The notes below the pieces were generated by a model that was not told where the DNA came from, searched no databases, and worked only from the letters and a program-made list of their open reading frames with translations. A program made the position numbers and the translations under genes. Positions 1 through 8,355 of a DNA stretch of 12,974 bases are shown here, in pieces. The stretch is from DAOUAM01 sp034433305 (GTDB lineage: Bacteria > Chloroflexota > Dehalococcoidia > Lucifugimonadales > DAOUAM01), in assembly GCA_034433305.1 (NCBI GenBank), contig DAOUAM010000035.1:1-12974 (forward strand), read 5' to 3'. Numbering within the stretch: the first letter of the stretch is position 1; each line of letters starts with the position of its first letter.

Positions 1-1644
1 GCCCACGTCGCCCCCGCAGCAACTCCTACGTCCGCTCCCGTGGCGACGCCCACCGCCGCCCCCACGCAGGTGGCCACTCCAACGCCTGTTGTGTCCTCAG
101 GCGAACTGGTCATGGCCATGCTGGACGTGGGGCCGCCGCAGTACTATGGCTACAAGCTCACCTGGCCTTACAACGAGCGCAACGTCAACCTGGGCATCTA
201 CGAGACCCTGCTCTGGTGGAACGGCGAACTCCAGCCGCGCATCGCCACCTCCTGGTCCCTGGATGCCACCGGCGTCACCTTCAAAATCCGCAAGGACGTG
301 CCCTTCCACAACTCGGCCTACGGGAACGTGACCGCCGAGGACGTGGTGTTCACCTTCGCCAACAACAGCAGGGATGGCACCCTGCACACCGGCGCCTCCG
401 TGTCCAGGCGCAACTACACCAGCTACGAGGTGGTGGACTCCGAGACGGTGCGCTTCACCTTCTCCAAGCCCACCGTGGACTGGAGCCTGCCCGTCAGGGG
501 TAGCTTCGGCATCGAGAGCAAGAAGTGGTTCGAGGACAAGGGCGAGGAGGCGGCCATCCTCAGCTCCAACGGCACCGGCCCGTACAGGATGATGGAGCAT
601 GTGGCCGACGACCACCTGTTCCTGGAGGCCGTGTCCAACCACTGGCGCAAGACCGCTCCCTTCAAGACGGTCCGGGTGCTGGAAGTCCCTGAGCAGGCTA
701 CCCGCGTGGCCATGCTCCGGACCCGTGAGGCCGACGTGGTCCAGATCGGCATTCCGGTGCTGGACCAGGTGGCTGGCGTTCAGGGCGTCAGCCTCAACGA
801 GGGCCGGCTGCTGGGCGCCACCGGCACCGCCGTCTTCCCGGCGGGCCAGTACTACCAGAAGACCGACCCGCAGACCGGCAACCCCACCAACCGTGTGCCC
901 ATTGTTGACCTGCCGTGGGTGGGCAATCCCGACGACCCCGCCGATATGGCCAGGGCTGCCATGGTCCGCAAGGCCTTGAGCCACGCCCTTGACCGTGAGG
1001 CCGTCATAGACACCATCCTCGGCGGCCGCGGCTGCGCCCAGTACCAGTACCGCGTACACTCCTGTGACCCTCACTGGCAGTCCAAGTGGGAAACGCCCTA
1101 TGACCCCAACAAGGCCCGCCAGCTCCTGAGGGATGCCGGCTACCCCAACGGGTTCGAGTTCACCTTCTTCATCCCCTCGGGCATAAACCAGACCATGGAG
1201 GAAGTGGCCGAGGCCGTGGTGCCCATGTGGGAGGCCGTGGGCCTGAAGCCCAGGATCGAGAAGGCGGCCTACAGCGCCCGCCGGCCCACCATGCTGGACC
1301 GCTCCATCAAGGACATCTGGATCTTCATTCACGGCGACATGGGCTCGCCTGACCTGGGCGTGCAGCAGGTGGGAGAGTTGGGCGGACGCGGCGTCTGGAA
1401 CATGGGCATCGAGCGCCCCGAGAGCATCGCCTACGCCGACCGCATCCTGACCGAGCCTGACCTGGCCAGGGCCTGGGATATCGTGGGCGAGTGGCTGGAC
1501 TGGCTGTCCCAGGAGCAGCCGGTCATCCAGGTGGTCACCTGGCGCGACCCGTGGGCCGCCGGCCCCAGGATCGCTAGCTGGGACATGCCCGTCCACACCG
1601 AGCGCTGGCCTTCCTTCCTGGAGAACATCGTGCCGGCCCGCTAG
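1..1644 (+). CDS. ABC transporter substrate-binding protein, family 5 (oligopeptide/nickel type), 5' truncated
   Basis: The reading frame is open from the first base of the window, so the gene starts upstream; the GTG at 40 is in frame but lies inside a Thr/Pro/Ala-rich stretch (about the first 35 visible residues) typical of the linker after the lipidated cysteine of Gram-positive or Chloroflexota binding lipoproteins. The body matches the SBP_bac_5 fold: an early segment with YETLLWWNGELQPRIATSW, then a beta-rich segment with KIRKDVPFHN and TAEDVVFTF, and a C-terminal lobe with the motif ARQLLRDAGYPNGFEFTFF. These proteins capture peptides, nickel complexes or other small solutes outside the membrane and deliver them to a two-permease, two-ATPase transporter. 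No permease or ATPase gene follows, so the ligand is unknown. The gene ends with TAG at 1642-1644 and is followed by a strong hairpin. Family call is secure; substrate is not. Confidence 0.93.
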   Translation, partial: AHVAPAATPTSAPVATPTAAPTQVATPTPVVSSGELVMAMLDVGPPQYYGYKLTWPYNERNVNLGIYETLLWWNGELQPRIATSWSLDATGVTFKIRKDVPFHNSAYGNVTAEDVVFTFANNSRDGTLHTGASVSRRNYTSYEVVDSETVRFTFSKPTVDWSLPVRGSFGIESKKWFEDKGEEAAILSSNGTGPYRMMEHVADDHLFLEAVSNHWRKTAPFKTVRVLEVPEQATRVAMLRTREADVVQIGIPVLDQVAGVQGVSLNEGRLLGATGTAVFPAGQYYQKTDPQTGNPTNRVPIVDLPWVGNPDDPADMARAAMVRKALSHALDREAVIDTILGGRGCAQYQYRVHSCDPHWQSKWETPYDPNKARQLLRDAGYPNGFEFTFFIPSGINQTMEEVAEAVVPMWEAVGLKPRIEKAAYSARRPTMLDRSIKDIWIFIHGDMGSPDLGVQQVGELGGRGVWNMGIERPESIAYADRILTEPDLARAWDIVGEWLDWLSQEQPVIQVVTWRDPWAAGPRIASWDMPVHTERWPSFLENIVPAR

Positions 1645-1669
1645 CGCGGCAGGCCACAGCATACCGATG

Positions 1670-1704
1670 GCAGAGGGCCACAGGCCAGGCTTGTGGCCCT
1701 CTGC
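1670..1704 (+). terminator. Terminator-like hairpin after the binding-protein gene
   Basis: A perfect 13-bp inverted repeat (GCAGAGGGCCACA at 1670-1682 and its complement at 1692-1704) encloses a 9-base loop, 25 bases after the stop codon. No T-run follows, so it is either a U-tract-poor intrinsic terminator or an mRNA 3'-end stabiliser. It isolates the binding-protein gene from grdB. Confidence 0.6.
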
Positions 1705-1761
1705 TGTGTGAGTAGCGTGTCTGGCTGGCCCTTCAGTTGTACAATAGGGGACTGAGGGTAT

Positions 1762-1835
1762 GCCCCCTTCCTGGCCTTCCCCCAAAGGGAGAAGGGACGG
1801 TCCTCGCCCCTTCTGGGGGAGAGCTAGAGAGGGGC
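1762..1835 (-). repeat. GC-rich intergenic repeat, copy 1 (inverted orientation)
   Basis: Read on the minus strand this matches the same ~75-bp sequence found at 3217, 4635, 11115 and 12777: a CTCTAGCTCTCCCCC block, a GGGGCGAG block, CCTTCTCCC-type block, then GGGGGAAGGCCAGGAAGGGGGC. It contains two short G/C-run stems. It sits upstream of grdB and is the only copy in this orientation. No open reading frame is associated with it; a REP- or MITE-like origin is inferred. Confidence 0.8.
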
Positions 1836-1851
1836 AAAGCATAATAGTAGT

Positions 1852-1874
1852 CTGGCGGCACTCCCGCCAGGAGG
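1852..1874 (+). promoter_or_regulatory. Hairpin overlapping the grdB ribosome-binding site
   Basis: CTGGCGG (1852-1858) and CCGCCAG (1864-1870) form a perfect 7-bp stem with a 5-base loop. The last two bases of the right arm are the first two bases of the AGGAGG Shine-Dalgarno sequence (1869-1874), seven bases before the ATG at 1882. Folding would partly mask the ribosome site, so a translational control role is possible. TACAAT at 1740-1745 and CATAAT at 1840-1845 resemble -10 boxes but neither has a convincing -35 partner. Confidence 0.4.
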
Positions 1875-1881
1875 AATTCAT

Positions 1882-3204
1882 ATGGCAACGCCATTGAGGA
1901 TAGTCCACTACGTCAACCAGTACTTCGGAGGGCTGGGAGGCGAGGAGAAGGCCAACCTGCCGGTGCAGGTGAAGGAAGGCGCCATCGGCTCGGCGCGGGC
2001 GCTCCAGCAGGCGCTGGGCGGCCAGGCCACCGTGGTAGCCACCATCATCAGCGGCGACAACTACCTGAACGAGGAGAAGGAGCAGGGCCTGGCCGACGTC
2101 CGGAGGGCGCTGGAGCAGTACCGGCCTAGCGCCGTGGTGGCCGGCCCGGCCTTCGACGCCGGACGCTACGGCCTGGCCTGCGCCCACGTCTGCATCGCCG
2201 CCCAGGAGATGGGCATTCCCGCCGTGACCTCCATGCACCCGGAGAACCCGGGCGTTATCCAGTTCAAGAAAGAGCTTATCGTCATCCCCACCGGCACGGC
2301 CATCACCGAGATGCAGGGCGCCGTCTCCAGGATGGCCCGCCTGGCGCTGAAGCTGGGCCTGGGCGAGGAGTTGGGGCCGGCCGAGATGGAGGGCTACCTG
2401 CCCAGGGGCATCCGCAAGCCTGGCCTCAGGGACAGGCCCGCCCACCAGCGCGCCGTGGCGATGCTCATTGCCAAGGTCAACGGCCAGCCCTTCAGGACCG
2501 AGCTACCCATCGAGATGCCCGAGCTGGTCCAGCCGGCCGCGCCGGTGGCCGACCTGAGCAAGACACGGCTGGCCCTCATCACCTGCGGCGGCCTCGTCCC
2601 CAAGGGCAACCCCGACAGGATGCCCGGCGGCCCCTCCCACGTCTGGTACAAGTACTCCATCGCCGGGCTGAGCACCATGAGCCCGGACATGTGGGAGAGC
2701 GTCCACGTCGGCTTCTACACCAACATCGTCAACCAGAACCCCAACTACGTGCTGCCCCTGAACCTGGTGCGGGAGCTGGAGGACAGGGGCGTCATCGGCG
2801 AGATTTACCCCTGGTACCTTACCACCAGCGGCCGGGGCACGCCGGTGGGCGTCTCCAAACGCATGGGCCAGGAGATGGCCCAGGACCTCAAGGAGGGCGA
2901 CGTAGGCGCCGCCCTGCTGGTGGCTACCTGAGGCACCTGCAATCGTTGCGGCGCAACGATTACCAAGGAGATCGAGCGGGCGGGCATTCCGGTCGCCATG
3001 GTCACGGCCCTCTACAGCCTGGCACTGACCACGGGCGCGCCCAGGGTCATCAAGGGCCACCGCATCGAGCACGTGTGCGGCAACCCCAACCTCACGCCCG
3101 AGAAGGACCGGCTGTTCGGCATGCGCATCGTCAACACGGCCCTCAAGGCCCTTCAGACCAGCGTCGCAGGCCCGACCCTCTTCGACCCGGCGGCGGAGGA
3201 ATAG
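1882..3204 (+). CDS. grdB: Selenoprotein: glycine/betaine/sarcosine reductase component B, GrdB-type subunit (UGA = Sec350)
   Basis: This is a 440-residue protein read through an in-frame TGA at 2929-2931. The N-terminal 349 residues match GrdB: IVHYVNQYFGGLGGEEKA at the start, VVATIISGDNY, VVAGPAFDAGRYGLAC, HPENPGV, EGYLPRGIRK and GGLVPKGNPD. The frame continues past the TGA for 90 sense codons to TAG (3202-3204) with typical GrdB C-terminal sequence, including GTCNRCGATITKEIERAGIP and LKALQTSVAGPTLFD. The Sec residue heads a U-x-x-C-x-x-C motif (Sec350, Cys353, Cys356). Total length is close to known GrdB (about 435-440). In Stickland bacteria GrdB is the selenoprotein subunit that forms the substrate-specific component B with the pyruvoyl-bearing GrdE and transfers a carboxymethyl group to selenoprotein A. 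Start supported by AGGAGG at 1869-1874. The grdE-type gene follows 122 bases later. A caller using the standard code would end it at 2931 and might annotate 2998-3204 separately. Substrate unknown. Confidence 0.93.
2929..2968 (+). promoter_or_regulatory. UGA selenocysteine codon with bacterial SECIS-like hairpin
   Basis: The TGA at 2929-2931 is followed 9 bases later by a perfect inverted repeat, AATCGTTG (2941-2948) with CAACGATT (2954-2961), loop CGGCG; one or two further pairs could close the top. CCT (2936-2938) and AGG (2966-2968) could add a lower stem across an internal loop. The apical loop lies about 17-21 bases after the UGA and has a G in its first two positions, which agrees with the bacterial SECIS features I recall. 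It would recruit SelB with Sec-tRNA. The hairpin lies within the coding frame, as expected for bacteria. Confidence 0.85.
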
Positions 3205-3301
3205 CAATCAGCGCTGGCCCCCCTCTAGCTCTCCCCCAGAGGGGGCGAGAACAGTACCTTCCCCCTGTGGAGGAAGGCCAGAAAGGGGGCGCTGATAGCT
3301 A
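3202..3301 (+). repeat. Foldback element around repeat copy 2, between grdB and grdE
   Basis: The ~75-bp GC repeat core occupies 3217-3290. It is enclosed by an inverted repeat of 12 bases with one mismatch: TAGCAATCAGCG at 3202-3213 and CGCTGATAGCTA at 3290-3301. The left arm starts with the grdB stop codon. In mRNA this would form a ~100-base structure inside the grdB-grdE operon, where it could protect the upstream message, reduce read-through to grdE, or both. Confidence 0.75.
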
Positions 3302-3326
3302 ATAGCTTGTCAGGAGTAACTTCAGA

Positions 3327-4628
3327 ATGCGTCTGGAACTGGGGACTTTTCCCGTAAAGGATGTAGTATTCGGCAGGCAGGACCGCTGGCGGGACGGCGT
3401 GCTGGAGGTGGACCGCGCGGGACTGCTGCGGGCCATCGCCAGGGACCCGCGCATCGTCCACGCCGACCTGCAACTGGCCCGGCCCGGCGAGCCGGTGCGC
3501 ATCACCAAGGTGCGCGATGTGCTGGAGCCGAGGGTCAAGGTCAGCGGCCCGGGCGTCGTGTACCCCGGCGTCTGCGGCCGGCCCGTCACCACGGTAGGGC
3601 GGGGCAGGACTCACCGCCTCCAGGGCGTCGCGGTCGTGGAGAGCGCCGACGTGGAGATGTATGAGGGCTACGACGCCGCCGTGGAAATCTTCCTGGACAT
3701 GAGCGGCCCGGCAGCGGAGCTTACACCCTTCGGCTCCACCCTCAACCTCTGCCTGGTGGTGGAGCCGGACAGGCAGATCAGCATCTTCGACCAGAACGAC
3801 GCCATCCACGCGGCCTCGCTGCTGGTCACCGACCGCCTGGCCGAGACGGTGAAGGGCCTGGAGCCGCCGCAACTCGACGTGTACGAGCTTACCGAGGTGG
3901 ACCCGGCGCTGCCCAGGGTGGTCTACATCTGGTGCATCCGCTCCTCGGAGCACTACTCCCACTCGCCCTACGCCCACTGGACGGCCATCTACGGCATCAC
4001 CCGGCTGACGCCGCCGTGGCTGCTGCACCCCAATGAAATACTGGACGGCGCCATCAGCGTCGGCTCGCCCTACCACGGGCCTATGGCCACCTCGTGGATG
4101 TACGTCAACAATCCGGTGGTGCTGTCCCTGTACAGAGAGCATGGCAAGACCCTGAACTTCCTGGGCTGCATCAACATCCGCACGCGCTGGACGTCCCAGA
4201 TGGAGAAGGACGTGACCTCCCAGCAGGCGGCCAAGCTGGCCTACATGATGGGTGCCAAAGGCGCCCTCATCACCTGGGACTCGGGCGGCAACGACTTCAT
4301 GGAGACCATCCGGACGGTGCAGGCGTGCGAGCACCTGGGCATCAAGACGGTGTTCCTGACAGGCGAGGAGCCGCCCACCAGCGGCGGCCCGCCACTCCTG
4401 GAGCCTCTGCCCGAGGCCGACGCCATCGTCAGCACCGGCAGCCGCTTCTTCCACGACGACCACACCAGGGGCCTGCCGGCCGTGGAGCGCGTCATCGGCA
4501 AGGAGACCATCGCCGCCGACATGGCCCTGCCAAAGACCAGCGGTCAGGTCTCGGCCAGAGGCCCACTGCCGGGCTTCCGCGGCCGGGACATCTACGGCTT
4601 CAGCCGCATAAGCTGCTTCGACTACTAG
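3327..4628 (+). CDS. grdE: Glycine/betaine/sarcosine reductase component B proprotein, GrdE-like (divergent)
   Basis: The 433-residue product matches GrdE along its N-terminal half: MRLELGTFPVKDVVFG at the start, LARPGEPVRI, VRDVLEPRVKV, GRGRTHRLQGVAV, and DMSGPAAELTPFGSTLNLCL near residues 124-143. The C-terminal half keeps PNEILDGA (235-242), NNPVV, YREHGKTLNF and GIKTVFLT but diverges elsewhere. Known GrdE is cleaved before a cysteine to give two subunits, the new N-terminus carrying the catalytic pyruvoyl group. Placing PNE-x2-DGA against the family from memory puts Gly246-Ser247 at the cleavage site, so the precursor residue appears to be Ser, not Cys. The start is ATG at 3327 with AGGAG at 3312-3316, ten bases upstream. 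It follows grdB in the same direction, so both probably form one enzyme. In clostridial operons grdE usually precedes grdB with grdA between; the order here is reversed and grdA is absent. Cytoplasmic; substrate unknown. Confidence 0.88.
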   Translation: MRLELGTFPVKDVVFGRQDRWRDGVLEVDRAGLLRAIARDPRIVHADLQLARPGEPVRITKVRDVLEPRVKVSGPGVVYPGVCGRPVTTVGRGRTHRLQGVAVVESADVEMYEGYDAAVEIFLDMSGPAAELTPFGSTLNLCLVVEPDRQISIFDQNDAIHAASLLVTDRLAETVKGLEPPQLDVYELTEVDPALPRVVYIWCIRSSEHYSHSPYAHWTAIYGITRLTPPWLLHPNEILDGAISVGSPYHGPMATSWMYVNNPVVLSLYREHGKTLNFLGCINIRTRWTSQMEKDVTSQQAAKLAYMMGAKGALITWDSGGNDFMETIRTVQACEHLGIKTVFLTGEEPPTSGGPPLLEPLPEADAIVSTGSRFFHDDHTRGLPAVERVIGKETIAADMALPKTSGQVSARGPLPGFRGRDIYGFSRISCFDY

Positions 4629-4722
4629 CGCCAGGCTCCCTCTCTGGCTCTCCCCCAGAGGGGGCGAGGACTATCCCTGCCCCCTGTGGGGGAAGGCCAG
4701 GAAGGGGGCCTGTCCACGCTAG
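4625..4722 (+). repeat. Foldback element around repeat copy 3, after grdE
   Basis: The GC repeat core lies at 4635-4709. Flanking arms pair as CTAGCG (4625-4630) with CGCTAG (4717-4722), and CAGGC (4632-4636) with GCCTG (4708-4712). The left arm includes the grdE stop codon TAG (4626-4628). A terminator or 3'-end role for grdE is plausible; there is no T-run. Confidence 0.7.
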
Positions 4723-4817
4723 CAGCCCCCGGCCATGTACCCTCGCGCCCGGGTGTGGGACAATATAAGTAGTCGGCATCGGCCCGGCACCGGGCAGCGG
4801 TCAGCAGGAGGTGCGGC

Positions 4818-6482
<1,665 letters not shown>

Positions 6483-6508
6483 CACACCAGGCGACCGCGA
6501 GGGCAGCG

Positions 6509-7333
6509 ATGTCAGACGCAGAGGCTGGCTACTTCAAGGGCGGCCTGCCCTACAACCGCCTCGGCGGCGGCCCCCGGAGGCTGGTCGCCTTCCAGGGCCT
6601 GTTCCCTGAGAACAGGCCCCTGTCGGGCATGACGGCCAGCATGCTGCTCGCTCCCTTCAAGCCCCTGGCCCAGCGCTACACCGTGTATGCGGTGAACCGT
6701 CGGCCTGGCCTCCCTCGCGGCTACACTCTGGCCGACATGGCCCGCGACTACGCCGCCATGGTGCAGGGCGAGTTCGGCGGCCCCGTGGACGTGGTCGGCC
6801 TGTCCACGGGAGGCTCCATCGCCCAGGTCTTCGCCGCCGACCATCCTGGCCTGGTCAGGCGGCTGGTGCTGTACTCCAGCGCCTGCCGGCTGGGCGAGGA
6901 GGGCAGGCGGTCCCAGAGGCGGCTGGCCCGGCTGGCCGCCGAGCGCCGCTGGGGCGCGGTGATGGCCGAGGGCCTTGCCTTCATGTTCCTGCCCCGCAGC
7001 GGCCTTGCCAGGCAAGTGACCAGGCCCCTCGTCTGGGGTGTCCGCGCCCTGGCCGGGCTGCTGTCCCCTGCCCCGGACAGCCCCCTGGACTACATAGTGA
7101 CCATCGAGGCGGAGGACCAGTTCGACTTCCGGCCCAGGCTGGGTGAGATCAGGGCGCCCACCCTGGTCATTGGCGGGGCCAGGGACCCTTTCTACTCGCC
7201 GGGCCTGTTCCGGGAAACTGCGGCGGGCATTCCCAACGCCCGGCTGGCCCTGTATGAGAAGGCCGGGCACGCCCCCACGGGCAAGCGGGTAACCAGGGAC
7301 ATCCTGGCATTTCTGGGACAGGACACGCCCTGA
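6509..7333 (+). CDS. Alpha/beta hydrolase
   Basis: The 274-residue protein has an alpha/beta-hydrolase layout: a strand and turn near LVAFQGLFPENRP (oxyanion region), the nucleophile elbow G-L-S-T-G with Ser99, a helical cap region around residues 120-190, the acid at Asp226 in IGGARDPFYSP and the base at His254 in EKAGHAPTGKR. A complete triad is visible. It starts 26 bases after the mutase gene and is read in the same direction, so it is probably co-transcribed. The Shine-Dalgarno is weak (GAGGG at 6499-6503). Such enzymes cleave esters, thioesters or C-C bonds; the substrate is not readable. A role on a CoA ester or an ester feeding the mutase is possible but only inferred from position. 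No signal peptide is apparent, so it is likely cytoplasmic. Confidence 0.88.
   Translation: MSDAEAGYFKGGLPYNRLGGGPRRLVAFQGLFPENRPLSGMTASMLLAPFKPLAQRYTVYAVNRRPGLPRGYTLADMARDYAAMVQGEFGGPVDVVGLSTGGSIAQVFAADHPGLVRRLVLYSSACRLGEEGRRSQRRLARLAAERRWGAVMAEGLAFMFLPRSGLARQVTRPLVWGVRALAGLLSPAPDSPLDYIVTIEAEDQFDFRPRLGEIRAPTLVIGGARDPFYSPGLFRETAAGIPNARLALYEKAGHAPTGKRVTRDILAFLGQDTP
6595..6619 (+). other. Perfect inverted repeat inside the hydrolase gene
   Basis: GGGCCTGTTC (6595-6604) and GAACAGGCCC (6610-6619) are exact complements around a 5-base loop, about 90 bases into the hydrolase coding region. It may be chance in GC-rich coding sequence, an mRNA structure that lowers translation or transcription after the mutase gene, or an operator. 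Confidence 0.5.
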
Positions 7334-7356
7334 AAGACTCTGGGGAGGGATGCGGT

Positions 7357-7812
7357 ATGGTCCACATAGAGGGCGAGATCATCATCCACCGGCCCATTGA
7401 AACCGTGTTCGACTTCGTCGCCGATGCGCGCAACGAGCCGCGCTACAACCCACGCATGCTCCGCGCCGAGAAGGTCTCGGATGGCCCCATTGGCCCTGGC
7501 ACGCGGTTCCGGTCTGAGGTCAGCAGCATGGGCCGGACCACAGAATGGGCTATCCAGATCACCGCATACGACCGCCCCCGGCGACTGGAGTCCTTTGTAC
7601 ACTCATCTGCCATGGATATCCAGGGGACCCAGACCTTTGACTACGTTGAGGGTGGTACTCGCATGCGGTGGTTGTGGGAGATGAAGCTTCACAGCGTCCT
7701 CAAGCTGATGACTCCACTGGTCAGGCGCATGGGCCAGCGAATGGAGGAGCGTAACTGGAGGAGCCTGAAACAGTACCTGGAGGCCCAGGAGACGTCGCCA
7801 GGCCAGGCCTGA
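7357..7812 (+). CDS. SRPBCC-family protein (polyketide cyclase/dehydrase or START-like)
   Basis: The 151-residue protein has the usual SRPBCC pattern: an opening strand with IEGEIIIHRPIETVFDFVAD, then NEPRYNP, a central set of strands including GPGTRFRSEVS and ITAYDRPRRLESF, and a long C-terminal amphipathic helix around residues 110-145. The fold forms a deep hydrophobic pocket for lipids or cyclic compounds; members range from ligand carriers to cyclases, so no reaction is assigned. The start is ATG at 7357 with GGGGAGGG at 7342-7349. It follows the hydrolase by 23 bases and ends the three-gene operon. A small hairpin follows it. Confidence 0.85.
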   Translation: MVHIEGEIIIHRPIETVFDFVADARNEPRYNPRMLRAEKVSDGPIGPGTRFRSEVSSMGRTTEWAIQITAYDRPRRLESFVHSSAMDIQGTQTFDYVEGGTRMRWLWEMKLHSVLKLMTPLVRRMGQRMEERNWRSLKQYLEAQETSPGQA

Positions 7813-7820
7813 GAGGGTGT

Positions 7821-7839
7821 GCTTGCCCAAGGAGCAAGC
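7821..7839 (+). terminator. Possible terminator hairpin after the mutase operon
   Basis: GCTTGC (7821-7826) and GCAAGC (7834-7839) pair perfectly around a 7-base loop, eight bases after the SRPBCC stop codon. There is no T-run. It is short, so the call rests mainly on position. Confidence 0.35.
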
Positions 7840-7876
7840 CCTGACCTTCCCACGTCGAGGGCTGAATGAAGAATAC

Positions 7877-7993
7877 TTAAAAGCGGCATCTGATGGGACG
7901 GGCGCAGACCTCACCCCTGTAGCTCCATGTCCACGCGTGGGCAAAGAGAACGGGGGTGAGGTCCGCATGCCCGGCATTATCACGCACTTTTAA
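7877..7993. repeat. 117-bp foldback (MITE-like) element
   Basis: Outer arms TTAAAAG (7877-7883) and CTTTTAA (7987-7993) and inner arms GACCTCACCCC (7907-7917) and GGGGTGAGGTC (7953-7963) are exact complements. Between them the two sides align imperfectly over about 30 bases, so the whole is one imperfect inverted repeat. At its centre is a perfect 10-base palindrome CCACGCGTGG (7931-7940). No coding sequence is inside. It resembles a miniature inverted-repeat element, or a large RNA structure. Confidence 0.65.
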
Positions 7994-8355
7994 AGGGGAG
8001 GGACTTCGCGCATGCCCTGTCAGATGGGGCTGAAGATGGGGCAAAACATCCCATCCCTAAACCGGCCCAGGCCAGTGTGCGACCTGCGTCAGATGCGGAG
8101 GAAACGGCCCTGGTTCCCTCTCAGGGAAAGTCAGCGGATGGTCAACCTGGTCTTGTTGGAGCGCACATCAGCTCAGGCAGGTTGCCTGCTCTCAGGATGG
8201 GGAAATCGGTGCGGTGCATCGCCCCATCGTGGCGGCTGGTCCAGCGCATACTTGCCCCTCAGGGCGAAGTCAGAAAGCTAGCGGGGCTGGCATGAGTTGC
8301 GTGTCAACCCAGGCCGGCTGCTCTGGCCAGGCCGCGTTGCACCTGGAGGAGCAGA

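Larger units (their letters stand above)
7813..8355. other. Gene-free region between the mutase operon and the small minus-strand gene
   Basis: No credible gene is seen in these ~540 bases; the open frames present (for example 8012-8281 on plus) match nothing I recognise and lack a convincing ribosome site. The region holds a short hairpin at 7821-7839, the foldback element at 7877-7993, a direct repeat CGCATGCCC at 7964-7972 and 8009-8017, and a small perfect dyad CAGGCA/TGCCTG at 8174-8188. Confidence 0.7.

Noticed and set aside
97..2445. A 782-codon open frame on the minus strand.
   Set aside because: It runs antisense across the binding protein, its terminator, repeat copy 1 and the first part of grdB. 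Its composition (Gly, Ala, His, Val, Leu runs) is typical of the shadow frame of GC-rich genes, and no family motif is seen.
2929..2931. Reading the TGA as a true stop, giving a 349-residue protein and a separate small gene starting at 2998.
   Set aside because: The 22 codons between the TGA and the ATG at 2998 already encode conserved GrdB sequence (GTCNRCGATITKEIERAGIP), the frame is unchanged, and there is a SECIS-like hairpin.
3225..4463. A 412-codon minus-strand frame opposite grdE.
   Set aside because: Shadow frame; it spans the intergenic repeat and is antisense to a clearly recognised gene.
8012..8281. An 89-codon plus-strand frame in the gene-free region.
   Set aside because: The GGGGAGGG-like stretch upstream (7995-8002) is modest support, but the product has no recognisable pattern and codon use does not resemble the neighbouring genes.
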